Below are positions 17,024 through 25,744 of a stretch of DNA of 64,000 bases, one piece after another. The DNA lies in assembly GCF_052076145.1 (NCBI RefSeq), contig NZ_CP197246.1, positions 2,356,001-2,420,000 on the forward strand. Direction: 5' to 3'. Position 1 is the stretch's first letter, and each line of letters opens with the position of its first letter. The position numbers and the translations under genes were made by a program. Origin of the DNA: Kitasatospora sp052076145. GTDB taxonomy: Bacteria; Actinomycetota; Actinomycetes; Streptomycetales; Streptomycetaceae. The notes beneath the pieces were generated by a model. That model was not told where the DNA came from, did not search any database, and worked only from the letters and a program-made list of their open reading frames with translations.

Positions 17024-17710
17024 ATGAGTGGTGCGCCGAAGGTGCTGGTGGTGGACGACGACCCCGAGGTGCGGGCCGCCGTCGAGGACGGCCTGGCCGT
17101 CGAGGGGTACGCGGTGCGGGGTGCGCCCGACGGGCTGGCCGGGCTGGGTGAGCTGACGGCCTGGCAGCCGGATGCCGTCGTGCTGGACGTGATGATGCCC
17201 ACGCTGGACGGCCTGGCCTTCTGCCGCCGGGTGCGGGCGGTGGGCGACCGGGTGCCGATCCTGGTGCTGACCGCCCGGGATTCCGTCAGCGACCGGGTGG
17301 ACGGGCTGGATGCGGGCGCCGACGACTACCTGGTGAAGCCCTTCGCCCTGGACGAGCTGACCGCCCGGCTGCGGGCCCTGCTCCGCCGCGCCGCCCCGGC
17401 CGACAGCGAACAGGCCTACAGCTACGGCGACTTGACCATCGACCCGGCCGGCCGGACGGGCCGTCGGGGCGGACGGGCACTGGAGTTCTCCCGCACCGAG
17501 TTCGCCCTGCTCGAACTGCTGCTGCTCAACCCGGAGCAGGCCCTGCCGCGCGAGCTGATCATGGAGCGGGTCTGGGGTGCGGACTTCGGTCCGGGCTCCA
17601 ACTCGCTTGCGGTGTACATCGGCTACCTGCGCCGCAAGCTGGAGGCCGGCGGCGAATCAAGGCTGGTGCACACCGTGCACGGCGTCGGCTACCGGCTGGG
17701 CACGGAGTGA
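17024..17710 (+). CDS. OmpR/PhoB-type response regulator
   Basis: 228 residues. Receiver domain (5-120) with acidic pocket DDD (11-13), phosphoacceptor Asp55 in VVLDVMMP and Lys in DYLVKPF; winged-helix output domain (about 135-226) ending HTVHGVGYRL. Coupled by GTGA overlap to the kinase. Divergent from murG2, which makes that cassette the likely target. Confidence 0.94.
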   Translation: MSGAPKVLVVDDDPEVRAAVEDGLAVEGYAVRGAPDGLAGLGELTAWQPDAVVLDVMMPTLDGLAFCRRVRAVGDRVPILVLTARDSVSDRVDGLDAGADDYLVKPFALDELTARLRALLRRAAPADSEQAYSYGDLTIDPAGRTGRRGGRALEFSRTEFALLELLLLNPEQALPRELIMERVWGADFGPGSNSLAVYIGYLRRKLEAGGESRLVHTVHGVGYRLGTE

Positions 17711-19059
17711 GGGCGCATGCCGGGTGGCGGCGACGACGGCCGCTGCGGACGCGGCTGGCACTGGTCACCTCGTCGGCCGTCGCGGTCGTCACACTCGGGG
17801 TCTGCGCAGCCGGATTCACCATCATCCGTTACGAGTTGGTGCATCAGCTCGACCTGACGCTGACCCAGCACGCGACACTCGTCCAGCAGCAGTACCGGGG
17901 CCAGGGCCCGCAGGTGGTGTACGGCGAGTGCGGCTACCTCGCCGCACCCGCCTGCACCCAGATCGTGCCGGCCAGCCCCTCCGCCGACCCGCCCATGCCG
18001 TACCTACTGCCTGTCACGGCGGCGACCCGGCAGGTCGCGGCGGGCGAGCGCGGCGGCTACTACAGCCAGGTCACCGTCAGCGGGCACCCCGCACGGATGC
18101 TCACCACGCCGTTCGGCAGCGGCCAGGCGGTGCAGGTCGCGCTGCGGTCGGACGCCGTCCAGAAGGGCATCACCCAGGCCGGGGAGCTGATGGCGGTGGT
18201 GGCGGGCGCCGGCATCCTGCTCGCGGGCGGCCTCGGCTACGCCGTCGCCCGGACGGGCCTGGCTCCCGTCGCCCGGCTGACCTCGACCGCCGAGCGGATC
18301 GCGGCGACCCGGGACGCAGGCGTCCGGATCGACCTGCCGCCAGGCCGGGGCGAGGACGAACTCACCAGGCTGGCAAGGACGTTCAACACCATGCTCGGCG
18401 CCCTCGAACAGTCCGTCACCGCGCAGCGGCGGCTGGTCGCGGACGCCTCGCACGAGCTGCGGACGCCGCTGACGGCCCTGCGGACCAACGCCGAACTGCT
18501 GGCCCGCTCGGAGCGGCTGACCGAGGAGCAGCGGGCTCGGGCGACGGCCGGGCTGCAGCGGCAGCTCCGCGAGGTGACCGGCCTGGTCAACGACCTGATC
18601 GAGCTGGCCCGGGACGAGGAACCGCAGCCACTGGTCGAACCCGTCCGGCTGGACGGGCTGGTGGAGCACTGCGTGGACACCGCCCGGGGCCACTGGCCGG
18701 CGGTCACCTTCTCGTACGCGGCGGTCGGCGACCCGACCATGCCCGGAGTCCCGGCCCGGCTGACCCGGCTGGTCGCCAACCTGCTCGACAACGCGGCGAA
18801 GTTCAGCCCACCCGGCGGCGCCGTCGAAGTGACGCTCACCGCCCACGAGTTGACCGTCCGGGACCACGGCCCCGGGATCGCGGCCGAGGACCTGCCGTAC
18901 GTCTTCGACCGGTTCTACCGCTCCTCCACCGCACGGGCCCTCCCGGGCTCGGGGCTCGGCCTGGCGATGGCGCGGCAGATCGCCCACGCCCACGGTTTCG
19001 GCCTGACGGCCGAAGCCGCAGCGGGTGGCGGCACAGCATTCCGGGTCATGTTCGGCTGA
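17707..19059 (+). CDS. Sensor histidine kinase
   Basis: 450 residues. TM1 (about 16-40), an extracytoplasmic domain of about 120 residues with two cysteines (Cys75, Cys83), TM2 (about 162-182), HAMP, then HisKA with His249 in DASHELRTPLTAL, and HATPase with N-box NLLDNAAKFS, DHGPGI, and GSGLGLAMA. All catalytic boxes are intact. The sensed signal is unknown; an envelope or lipid II signal is suggested only by the divergent murG2. Confidence 0.93.
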   Translation: MRAHAGWRRRRPLRTRLALVTSSAVAVVTLGVCAAGFTIIRYELVHQLDLTLTQHATLVQQQYRGQGPQVVYGECGYLAAPACTQIVPASPSADPPMPYLLPVTAATRQVAAGERGGYYSQVTVSGHPARMLTTPFGSGQAVQVALRSDAVQKGITQAGELMAVVAGAGILLAGGLGYAVARTGLAPVARLTSTAERIAATRDAGVRIDLPPGRGEDELTRLARTFNTMLGALEQSVTAQRRLVADASHELRTPLTALRTNAELLARSERLTEEQRARATAGLQRQLREVTGLVNDLIELARDEEPQPLVEPVRLDGLVEHCVDTARGHWPAVTFSYAAVGDPTMPGVPARLTRLVANLLDNAAKFSPPGGAVEVTLTAHELTVRDHGPGIAAEDLPYVFDRFYRSSTARALPGSGLGLAMARQIAHAHGFGLTAEAAAGGGTAFRVMFG

Positions 19060-19060
19060 G

Positions 19061-19133
19061 AGCAGCCACAACAGGGGCGGGAACTGTGCGAGCTCAGGGC
19101 AACCACAACAGGGGCGCGGGGAACTGCGCGATC
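19061..19133. repeat. Degenerate tandem direct repeat
   Basis: The stretch from 19061 (AGCAGCCACAACAGGGGCGG...) is repeated imperfectly from 19099 (GCAACCACAACAGGGGCGCG...). The second copy is the left arm of the following hairpin, so the first appears to be a decayed extra arm. Confidence 0.6.
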
Positions 19134-19181
19134 AACCGTGCACCTTCGTGGGTGCTTGATCGCGCAGTTCCCCGCGCCCCT
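19110..19181. terminator. Large dispersed-repeat hairpin, kinase / icmA
   Basis: Left arm 19110-19135 (AGGGGCGCGGGGAACTGCGC...) pairs perfectly with 19156-19181, a 26-bp stem topped by a small inner hairpin (GCACC / GGTGC). It lies between convergent genes and belongs to a repeat family seen again at 40161-40237 and, shortened, at 46173-46208. Confidence 0.8.
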
Positions 19182-19199
19182 ACCCGGTAGGCCGGGTGC

Positions 19200-20885
19200 C
19201 TAGAAGGACGGGATCTCGCGGTAGATGCCCCACTCGTCGCGGAGCGCGTTGCAGATCTCCCCGAGGGTGGCCTCCGCGCGGACGGCGGCGAGCATCGGCG
19301 GGATCATGTTGTCGCCGGAGCGGGCAGCGTCGAGCATGGCGGTGAGCCCGGCCTGGACGGCGGTCTCGTCGCGGGCGGCCTTGCGGGCGGCGAGGACGCG
19401 GACCTGCTCCTTCTCGACCTCGTGGCTGACCCGGAGGATCTCCAGCTCGGGGGTGACGGAGCGGGGGTGGCAGTTGACGCCGACGACCCGCTTCTCGCCC
19501 TTCTCCAGGGACTGCTGGTACTGGAAGGCCGCCTCGGCGATCTCCCCGGTGAAGTAGCCCTCCTCGATGCCGCGCAGGATGCCGGAGGTGATCGGGCCGA
19601 TCGGGTGGTCCTCGCGGCCCTTGTCGAGGATGCGCTGGAAGATCTCCTCGGCCTGCGCCTCGATCCGGTCGGTCAGCGCCTCGACGTACCAGGAGCCGCC
19701 CAGCGGGTCGGCGACGTTGGCGACGCCGGTCTCCTCCATCAGCACCTGCTGGGTGCGCAGCGCGATCTCGGCGGCCTGCTCGGAGGGCAGTGCGAGCGTC
19801 TCGTCCAGGGCGTTGGTGTGCAGCGAGTTGGTGCCGCCGAGCACGGCGGACAGGGCCTCCACCGCCGTACGCACCACGTTGTTGTACGGCTGCTGCGCGG
19901 TCAGCGAGACGCCGGCCGTCTGGGTGTGGAAGCGCAGCCACTGCGCCTTGTCGGTCTTGGCGCCGTAGCGCTCCTTCATCCAGCGGGCCCAGATCCGGCG
20001 GGCCGCGCGGAACTTGGCGATCTCCTCGAAGAAGTCCAGGTGCGCGTCGAAGAAGAACGACAGGCCGGGCGCGAAGACGTCCACGTCGAGGCCGCGCGAG
20101 AGGCCCAGCTCGACGTACGCGAAGCCGTCCGCGAGCGTATAGGCGAGCTCCTGCGCGGCCGTCGCCCCGGCCTCGCGGATGTGGTAGCCGGAGACGGAGA
20201 GCGGCTTGTAGGCGGGGATGCCCTCGGCGCAGTGCTCCATCAGGTCGCCGATCAGGCGCAGGTGCGGCTCGGGGGCGAAGAGCCACTCCTTCTGGGCGAT
20301 GTACTCCTTGAAGATGTCGGTCTGGAGAGTGCCGTTGAGCACGCCCGGGTCGACGCCCTGGCGCTCGGCGGCGACGAGGTACATGCAGAAGATCGGCACG
20401 GCCGGGCCGCTGATCGTCATCGAGGTGGTGACACCGCCGAGTGGGATGTCGTCGAACAGCACCTCCATGTCGGCGGCGGAGTCGATCGCGACGCCGCAGT
20501 GGCCGACCTCGCCGAGCGCCTTGGCGTCGTCGGAGTCGTAGCCCATCAGCGTCGGCATGTCGAAGGCGACGGAGAGGCCGCCGCCGCCCGCCTCCAGGAT
20601 CATCTTGTAGCGCTCGTTGGTCTGTTGGGCGTTGCCGAAGCCGGCGAACTGCCGGATGGTCCACGTCCGTCCCCGGTAGCCGGTGGCGTGCAGGCCGCGG
20701 GTGTACGGGTACTCGCCGGGCCAGCCGATCCGCTCGAAGCCCTCGACCGGCTGCCCGGCGGGCGGGCCGTAAACGGGGGCGACGTCGTCGCCGCTCAGGG
20801 TGGTGAAGTCCGCGTCCCGCTTGCGGGCCCGGTCGTACCGCTGCTGCCAGCGCTGGCGGCCGGCCTCGATCTCGTCGGCGTCCAT
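19200..20885 (-). CDS. icmA: Isobutyryl-CoA mutase large subunit
   Basis: Adenosylcobalamin enzyme interconverting isobutyryl-CoA and n-butyryl-CoA. 561 residues, close to the known IcmA length and far shorter than methylmalonyl-CoA mutase, because the cobalamin-binding domain is a separate small subunit (IcmB, not in this window). The acyl-CoA pocket decides the substrate: counting from this ATG, residue 80 is Phe (IRQFAGF) and 198 is Gln (EYIAQKE), the IcmA pair that replaces Tyr and Arg of methylmalonyl-CoA mutase. Barrel motifs such as GGGGLSVAFDMPTLMG and SGYHIREAG are intact. Two palindromic operators lie upstream. Confidence 0.94.
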   Translation of the reverse strand: MDADEIEAGRQRWQQRYDRARKRDADFTTLSGDDVAPVYGPPAGQPVEGFERIGWPGEYPYTRGLHATGYRGRTWTIRQFAGFGNAQQTNERYKMILEAGGGGLSVAFDMPTLMGYDSDDAKALGEVGHCGVAIDSAADMEVLFDDIPLGGVTTSMTISGPAVPIFCMYLVAAERQGVDPGVLNGTLQTDIFKEYIAQKEWLFAPEPHLRLIGDLMEHCAEGIPAYKPLSVSGYHIREAGATAAQELAYTLADGFAYVELGLSRGLDVDVFAPGLSFFFDAHLDFFEEIAKFRAARRIWARWMKERYGAKTDKAQWLRFHTQTAGVSLTAQQPYNNVVRTAVEALSAVLGGTNSLHTNALDETLALPSEQAAEIALRTQQVLMEETGVANVADPLGGSWYVEALTDRIEAQAEEIFQRILDKGREDHPIGPITSGILRGIEEGYFTGEIAEAAFQYQQSLEKGEKRVVGVNCHPRSVTPELEILRVSHEVEKEQVRVLAARKAARDETAVQAGLTAMLDAARSGDNMIPPMLAAVRAEATLGEICNALRDEWGIYREIPSF

Positions 20886-20937
20886 CGACTCCGCACTCCA
20901 CTCCGTACGGCCGCCACGGCGTGAGACGGCACAGCTA

Positions 20938-20974
20938 GTAGGACGTCCTACCAATTTACTCGGACGTCCTAGTA
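20938..20974. promoter_or_regulatory. Two GGACGTCC palindromes before icmA
   Basis: Site 1 is a perfect 14-bp palindrome GTAGGACGTCCTAC (20938-20951). Site 2 is an 18-bp near-perfect palindrome TACTCGGACGTCCTAGTA (20957-20974, one mismatched pair). Their centres are 21 bp apart, two helical turns, and they sit 53-90 nt upstream of the icmA start. This looks like cooperative binding by two dimers of one repressor. Confidence 0.75.
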
Positions 20975-21094
20975 AATGTCGATGGCCGCAGGCAGCGCGT
21001 CGGAGGACAGCATGCGACTCTCCCCCCGCAGAGGGAGGAGGCATCGTTCAGGCGGTCGACGCCGGGCCGTCGTCCACGGTGCGACGCTCAGGAC

Positions 21095-22063
21095 ATGACC
21101 AACGCGGTACGGAAGACGATGATGTGCTGGGCCGTGGCGTACGGCACTTTCGGTCTGGCCTGCGCACTGAGCGGGACCCGGCTGCTGGTCCACGGGAGCA
21201 TCGCCGGACCCTCCGCGCTCGGCTGGGCCGTTTCAGCGGTCGGCGCGCTGGCGGCGCTGGCCGGCGGAGCGGTTGCTCGCTTCGGGTTGCGACCGGCGTT
21301 GCGGGCCCTGCTCTGGGTGGTCTGCGGGCTGGTGGCGATCGCGGCGTTCAGCCTGCTGATGGACGTGATCACGCTGATCTTCGGCCAAGGGGTGGACAGT
21401 TGGGCAGCGGCCGCCAACCATGCACTGGCTGCGGCAGGGGTTGTCCTGATCGCGGCCACCGCCCGGTCCGACCACCGCCCATCGGGCACGGCGGCTCTCC
21501 CGGCGCCCTCGGCGGCTTCCCGGCCGATCCAATTCGCCGCCTGCGCCGGGACGGCGGCCTTCATTCCCTACACGGTGATGAAGCTGATCTGGGCAACCGG
21601 TGGCACCTTCGCCGGAGTCTCCGGACAGGAGGGGACGGCGATATCCAAGCGGAACGGTGCTTCCGGGATCTGGCTGACCCTGGAGTCCTGGGGGCTGGAC
21701 GGCACGACGCTGCTGGCCGCTCTCGGCGTGTTCCTGCTGTGGGGGCTGGTCCGCCCCTGGGGGATGGTCTTCCCGCGCTGGACGGTGTTCCTGCGCGGCC
21801 GACGCGTCCCGCGCTGGCTCCCACTGGCTCCGGCGCTGGTCGGTGCCGCCACCCTCGCCCCGTACGGCGTGATCGGGGTCGGCTACACGGCGCTCGCCAC
21901 GGCCGGGGTGGTGACGATGCGAAGCGGGGACTTCCACTCCACGCACGACGTCCTGCTGGCGGCCTGGATCGGCATGACCGCATTCGCCGGGTACGGGATC
22001 GCCCTGATCGCCGCCGCCCGGTCGTACTGGCTTCGGACTCGACCGCAGTGGCCGAGGGCATGA
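21095..22063 (+). CDS. Multi-pass membrane protein
   Basis: Not recognised. 322 residues with about eight predicted membrane segments, for example WAVSAVGALAALAGGAV, ALLWVVCGLVAIAAF and AALGVFLLWGLV, and a short cytoplasmic tail. ATG without a strong ribosome site (AGGAC 4 nt before). Divergent from icmA across 209 nt that includes the paired palindromes. The C-terminus ends just before a terminator. No catalytic motif seen. Confidence 0.75.
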   Translation: MTNAVRKTMMCWAVAYGTFGLACALSGTRLLVHGSIAGPSALGWAVSAVGALAALAGGAVARFGLRPALRALLWVVCGLVAIAAFSLLMDVITLIFGQGVDSWAAAANHALAAAGVVLIAATARSDHRPSGTAALPAPSAASRPIQFAACAGTAAFIPYTVMKLIWATGGTFAGVSGQEGTAISKRNGASGIWLTLESWGLDGTTLLAALGVFLLWGLVRPWGMVFPRWTVFLRGRRVPRWLPLAPALVGAATLAPYGVIGVGYTALATAGVVTMRSGDFHSTHDVLLAAWIGMTAFAGYGIALIAAARSYWLRTRPQWPRA

Positions 22064-22067
22064 AAAA

Positions 22068-22095
22068 GCGCCCCCTCCGAGGACGGAGAGGGCGC
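22068..22095. terminator. Terminator between convergent membrane-protein genes
   Basis: GCGCCCCCTCCG / CGGAGAGGGCGC stem with one mismatch and a 4-nt loop, preceded by an A-run that serves as the T-run on the minus strand. Confidence 0.8.
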
Positions 22096-22112
22096 CGGGA
22101 GAGCGGGAGCGG

Positions 22113-22445
22113 TCAGGCGCCGACCGCCTCCGGGGTCTCGACCAGGCCGGAGACCTCGCGGGAGACCTTGCGCTCGACGAAGAACACGGCGGTCGGGATC
22201 GTCCCGGCGAGCAGCACCCAGGCGAGCTTGCCCATCGGCCACTTCGCTTTGGTGCCCAGGTCGAAGGCGAACACCAGGTAGATCACGTACAGCCAGCCGT
22301 GCGCGATGCCGACGGCGGTGGTGAAGCCGGCCGCACCCGAGACGTCGAGCGCGTACTTGGCGATCACGCCCAGGGTCAGCAGGATCAGGAGGACACCCGT
22401 GACATACGCCATGGCCCGGTAGCGGGTCAGCACACTCTGCTTCAT
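22113..22445 (-). CDS. DUF3817 membrane protein, copy 1
   Basis: 110 residues with three hydrophobic helices and the DUF3817-type core (GIAHGWLYVIYLVFAF, KWPMGKLAW, PTAVFFVER). Function unknown; family members are small inner-membrane proteins. ATG start. A paralogue lies at 25259-25579. The MarR gene is upstream on the same strand with a 58-nt gap. Confidence 0.85.
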   Translation of the reverse strand: MKQSVLTRYRAMAYVTGVLLILLTLGVIAKYALDVSGAAGFTTAVGIAHGWLYVIYLVFAFDLGTKAKWPMGKLAWVLLAGTIPTAVFFVERKVSREVSGLVETPEAVGA

Positions 22446-22503
22446 GCCAACGAGGGTAACCGTCCGCTTCGGGTGCTTTTGCCGCACCCCTCCCCGCCGA
22501 CCC

Positions 22504-23022
22504 CTACTCCCCCGCAGGCGGCGTGAAGTCCCCGGCGTCCACCCGCAGCGGGCGGAGCAGCTCGAAGACCTCGTGGCACTGCGCGGCGCTGTAGCCCTCC
22601 ATGCCGAAGTCCACCGCCATCAGCTCACGGGTGGCCTGCTCGACCACCTCGCGGCCCTGGTCGGTGATGGCGGCGAGCACACCCCTGCCGTCGAGCGGGT
22701 TGGGGCGGCGGGCGACCAGCCCGGCCCGGACCAGCCGGTCGATGGTGTTGGTGACGCTGGTCGGGTGCACCATCAGCCGCTCGCCGATCTTGGAGAGCGA
22801 GAGCTCGCCGGTGCGGCTGAAGGTGAGCAGCACCAGCGCCTCGTAGCGGGCGAATGTCAGCCCGTACGGCTTGACCACCGCGTCCACCCGGGACAGCAGG
22901 ATCTGGTGGGCCCGCATCACCGAGGTGATCGCGGACATGGCCGGTACGCCGCCCCACCTGTTGGTCCACAGTTCGTCGGCGCGGGCGATCGGGTCGAAGT
23001 CGAGTGCGAGGGGCTTTGCCAC
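22504..23022 (-). CDS. MarR family regulator
   Basis: 172 residues. Winged helix of MarR type: LTFARYEALVLLTFSRTGELS, SKIGERLMVHPTSVTNTIDRL, and a wing region RRPNPLDGRGVLAAITDQG. The N-terminal part (FDPIARADELWTNRWG) is typical of streptomycete members. The GTG start is chosen by homology to that N-terminus; the ribosome site is poor. It probably shares a transcript with the DUF3817 gene. Confidence 0.88.
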   Translation of the reverse strand: MAKPLALDFDPIARADELWTNRWGGVPAMSAITSVMRAHQILLSRVDAVVKPYGLTFARYEALVLLTFSRTGELSLSKIGERLMVHPTSVTNTIDRLVRAGLVARRPNPLDGRGVLAAITDQGREVVEQATRELMAVDFGMEGYSAAQCHEVFELLRPLRVDAGDFTPPAGE

Positions 23023-23530
23023 GCCGCCCACCGTACCGGCGGGGCCGGATACGGGTAGCAGGTGTCCACGATGCTGGACAAGCGGGGGACTGTGGCGAGG
23101 TCCCGCCACTGCCGCTCCCCGGTCACATACGGATGCTGTACGGGCGCAATGTTCCGGCAATGTCCTGACCAGCGGCCTTCGTTGCACGAATTCAACGACA
23201 ATTCAGCCTCCGTTCGGACAGAAACCCTTGACCGCCCAGGTGGTTTGTCCGGAATTGCCCGATATTTTGACGGTCGATCAACCCGCCCCCGCTGACCTTC
23301 TGCTGGCGGGATTTTGCCAATCCTTGCCTCAGACCTGTCATTTCATCAGCTGGATTGTCATGCTTCTGGCCAGCCCCGTTCGACAGTGGCCTCCCCACCC
23401 CACAGGCCGCCGTCGCGTGACCGCACGGAGCAGCACGTCAGCGACCGTTCCGCCCCAGCAGGTGCCAACTCCGGTGCCCCGGAACGAGACGCGACCGCGC
23501 ACACGCGGTTGTACCGGAAGGAATCCGTAC
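23023..23530. other. Long 5' region between MarR and M4 protease genes
   Basis: 508 nt of divergent spacer, AT-richer than its surroundings, without a supported gene. It must carry promoters for both genes. A TTGACC element at 23228-23233 is a possible -35 for the protease, but no good -10 was found at 17-18 nt. The leader of the protease message may be long. Confidence 0.5.
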
Positions 23531-25177
23531 ATGAAGCGCAAGCTGACAGTCGGAGCCGTTCTCTCCGCCTCGGCCATTCTGGCGGGCGCCATCCAGGTCA
23601 GCGCCGGCACGGCACAGGCCATCCCCAGCCCCGTCTCGGACAGTGCGGCCGGCCGCCAGCACGCAGCCCTGATCGCCGATCTCGGCAACCAGGCCGCGAC
23701 CACCGCGCGCGCCATCGGCCTCGGCAGCCAGGAGCAGCTGGTCGCCAAGGACGCCACCATCGACGCGAACGGCACCCGCCACCTGCGCTACGAGCGCACC
23801 TACGGCGGCCTGCCGGTGATCGGCGGCGACCTGGTCGTGCACCAGAACGCCAACGGCACGGTGCAGTCCGTCGACCGCGCCACCGAGCAGCAGCTCACGC
23901 TGCCGAGCCTGACGCCGAAGCTGTCCGCCGCCGCCGCGGCCGCGCAGGCCACCGGGTCCGTCAAGGCCGACCTGGGCCAGGTCAAGGACGCCGACAACGC
24001 CGCGCTCAGCTCCGTCGACAAGACCGGCGCGGCCGGCCTGGTCGTCTGGGCCGCCTCCGGCACCCCGCGGCTGGCCTACCGGACGACCGTCGAGGGCATG
24101 CGCGCCGACGGCACCCCGAGCCGCCAGATCCTCGTCACCGACGCCGCCACCGGCGCGGTCATCTCCACGCACGAGGAGATCCAGACCGCCGCCGCCGCGG
24201 GCACCGGCAAGGGCGTGTTCGTCGGCTCCGTGCCGCTGACCACCAACTACACGGGCAGCACGTACCAGCTGAAGGACGCGAGCCGCGGCAACCAGTACAC
24301 CACCAACCTCAGCGGCCGGACCTCCGGCAACGGCACCCTCTACACGGACGCCGACAACGCCTGGGGCACCGGCCTGGCCTCCAACACCCAGTCCGCCGCC
24401 GTGGACGCCCAGTACGGCGCAGCCGTCACCTGGGACTTCTACAAGAACACCTTCGGCCGCAACGGCATCCGCAACGACGGAGTCGGCGCCTACAGCCGCG
24501 TCCACTACGGCAAGAACTACGTCAACGCGTTCTGGGACGACTCCTGCTTCTGCATGACGTACGGCGACGGCGCCAGCAACACCCACCCGCTGACCGAACT
24601 GGACGTCTCGGGCCACGAGATGAGCCACGGCGTCACCGCCAACACCGCGAACCTGAACTACTCCGGTGAGTCCGGCGGCCTCAACGAGGCCACCTCCGAC
24701 ATCATGGGCACCGGCGTCGAGTTCTACGCTAACCTGGCCGCCGACAAGGGCGACTACCTGATCGGCGAGCTGATCAACCTCAACGGCAACGGCACGCCGC
24801 TCCGTTACATGGACAAGCCCTCCAAGGACGGCGGCTCGGCCGACTGCTGGTACAACGGCGTCGGCAACCTGGACGTGCACTACTCGTCCGGTGTCGCCAA
24901 CCACTTCTTCTACCTGCTGTCCGAGGGCAGCGGCGCGAAGACCGTCAACGGCGTGAGCTACAACAGCTCGACCTGCAACGGCACCAGCATCACCAGCATC
25001 GGCCGGGACAAGGCGCTGAAGATCTGGTACCGCGCCCTGACCACCTACATGATCTCCACCACCAACTACCACGGCGCCCGCACCGCCACCCTGAGCGCCA
25101 CGGCCGACCTCTACGGTGCCACCAGCACCGAGTACAAGACCGTCGCCGCGACCTGGGCCGGGGTCAGCGTCAGCTGA
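23531..25177 (+). CDS. Secreted neutral zinc metalloprotease (M4, thermolysin family)
   Basis: 548-residue preproprotein. Sec signal peptide (KRKLTVGAVLSASAILAGA, cleavage near AQA), an FTP/PepSY-type propeptide (about 40-225) acting as chaperone and inhibitor, then the catalytic domain. Zinc ligands are in HEMSH (His362, Glu363, His366) and Glu386 of GGLNEATSD, spaced exactly as in thermolysin; His450 in VHYSSG matches the transition-state histidine. AAGGA lies before the ATG. Monocistronic, ended by a strong hairpin. The role is presumably extracellular protein degradation. Confidence 0.95.
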   Translation: MKRKLTVGAVLSASAILAGAIQVSAGTAQAIPSPVSDSAAGRQHAALIADLGNQAATTARAIGLGSQEQLVAKDATIDANGTRHLRYERTYGGLPVIGGDLVVHQNANGTVQSVDRATEQQLTLPSLTPKLSAAAAAAQATGSVKADLGQVKDADNAALSSVDKTGAAGLVVWAASGTPRLAYRTTVEGMRADGTPSRQILVTDAATGAVISTHEEIQTAAAAGTGKGVFVGSVPLTTNYTGSTYQLKDASRGNQYTTNLSGRTSGNGTLYTDADNAWGTGLASNTQSAAVDAQYGAAVTWDFYKNTFGRNGIRNDGVGAYSRVHYGKNYVNAFWDDSCFCMTYGDGASNTHPLTELDVSGHEMSHGVTANTANLNYSGESGGLNEATSDIMGTGVEFYANLAADKGDYLIGELINLNGNGTPLRYMDKPSKDGGSADCWYNGVGNLDVHYSSGVANHFFYLLSEGSGAKTVNGVSYNSSTCNGTSITSIGRDKALKIWYRALTTYMISTTNYHGARTATLSATADLYGATSTEYKTVAATWAGVSVS

Positions 25178-25190
25178 TCTCCCGCCGGAC

Positions 25191-25236
25191 ATGACTGTGC
25201 CGGGCCCTCCCGCTGGGGAGGGCCCGGCACAGTCAT
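25191..25236. terminator. Bidirectional terminator, protease / DUF3817
   Basis: Perfect 20-bp stem (left arm ATGACTGTGCCGGGCCCTCC) with a 6-nt loop between two convergent genes. Confidence 0.88.
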
Positions 25237-25258
25237 GAGACTCAGGCCGTCATGCGGT

Positions 25259-25579
25259 TCAGGCCGTGGCGGGCTGCGCCACGATCTCGCCGCGCTCCTC
25301 CTTGGCGAGCATCCGCTCGGCGAAGAAGCCGCCGGTCGGCAGCACCGACAGGACGAACAGCAGGATGCCGCGCTTGGGCTCCCAGCGCTGCTGCTGCCAG
25401 GCCAGCGCCAGGAAGACCACGTACAGGATGAACAGGACGCCGTGCACCATGCCCATCACCGGCACGGCGTCGAAGCTGGTGGTGCGCTTCAGCACCGAGC
25501 AGACCAGCAGCAGGATGAAGGAGAGGCCCTCGGGCCCGGACACCAGGCGCAGGCGGTGGACGGCGCTGCTGCTCTTCAC
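25259..25579 (-). CDS. DUF3817 membrane protein, copy 2
   Basis: 106 residues, three hydrophobic segments, same core as copy 1: GMVHGVLFILYVVFLAL, RGILLFVLSVLPTGGFFAER. The GTG at 25579 has GAGGT 8 nt upstream and is preferred over a longer frame to 25609. Function unknown. Copies 1 and 2 flank the MarR and M4 genes. Confidence 0.85.
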   Translation of the reverse strand: MKSSSAVHRLRLVSGPEGLSFILLLVCSVLKRTTSFDAVPVMGMVHGVLFILYVVFLALAWQQQRWEPKRGILLFVLSVLPTGGFFAERMLAKEERGEIVAQPATA

Positions 25580-25744
25580 GATCGCTACCTCAATCGACTG
25601 TCGACACACTTGTGAACCGGCTCACAAGCCGTTGTTCATTATCGCTGATCGAACAGACTCTCCCTCCCCGGGGCGGCACCCTTATCCTGCTGCCGCACGG
25701 TCTGACCGTCAGGCGTGCACCGATCGACCCGACGGGGGAGCAGC

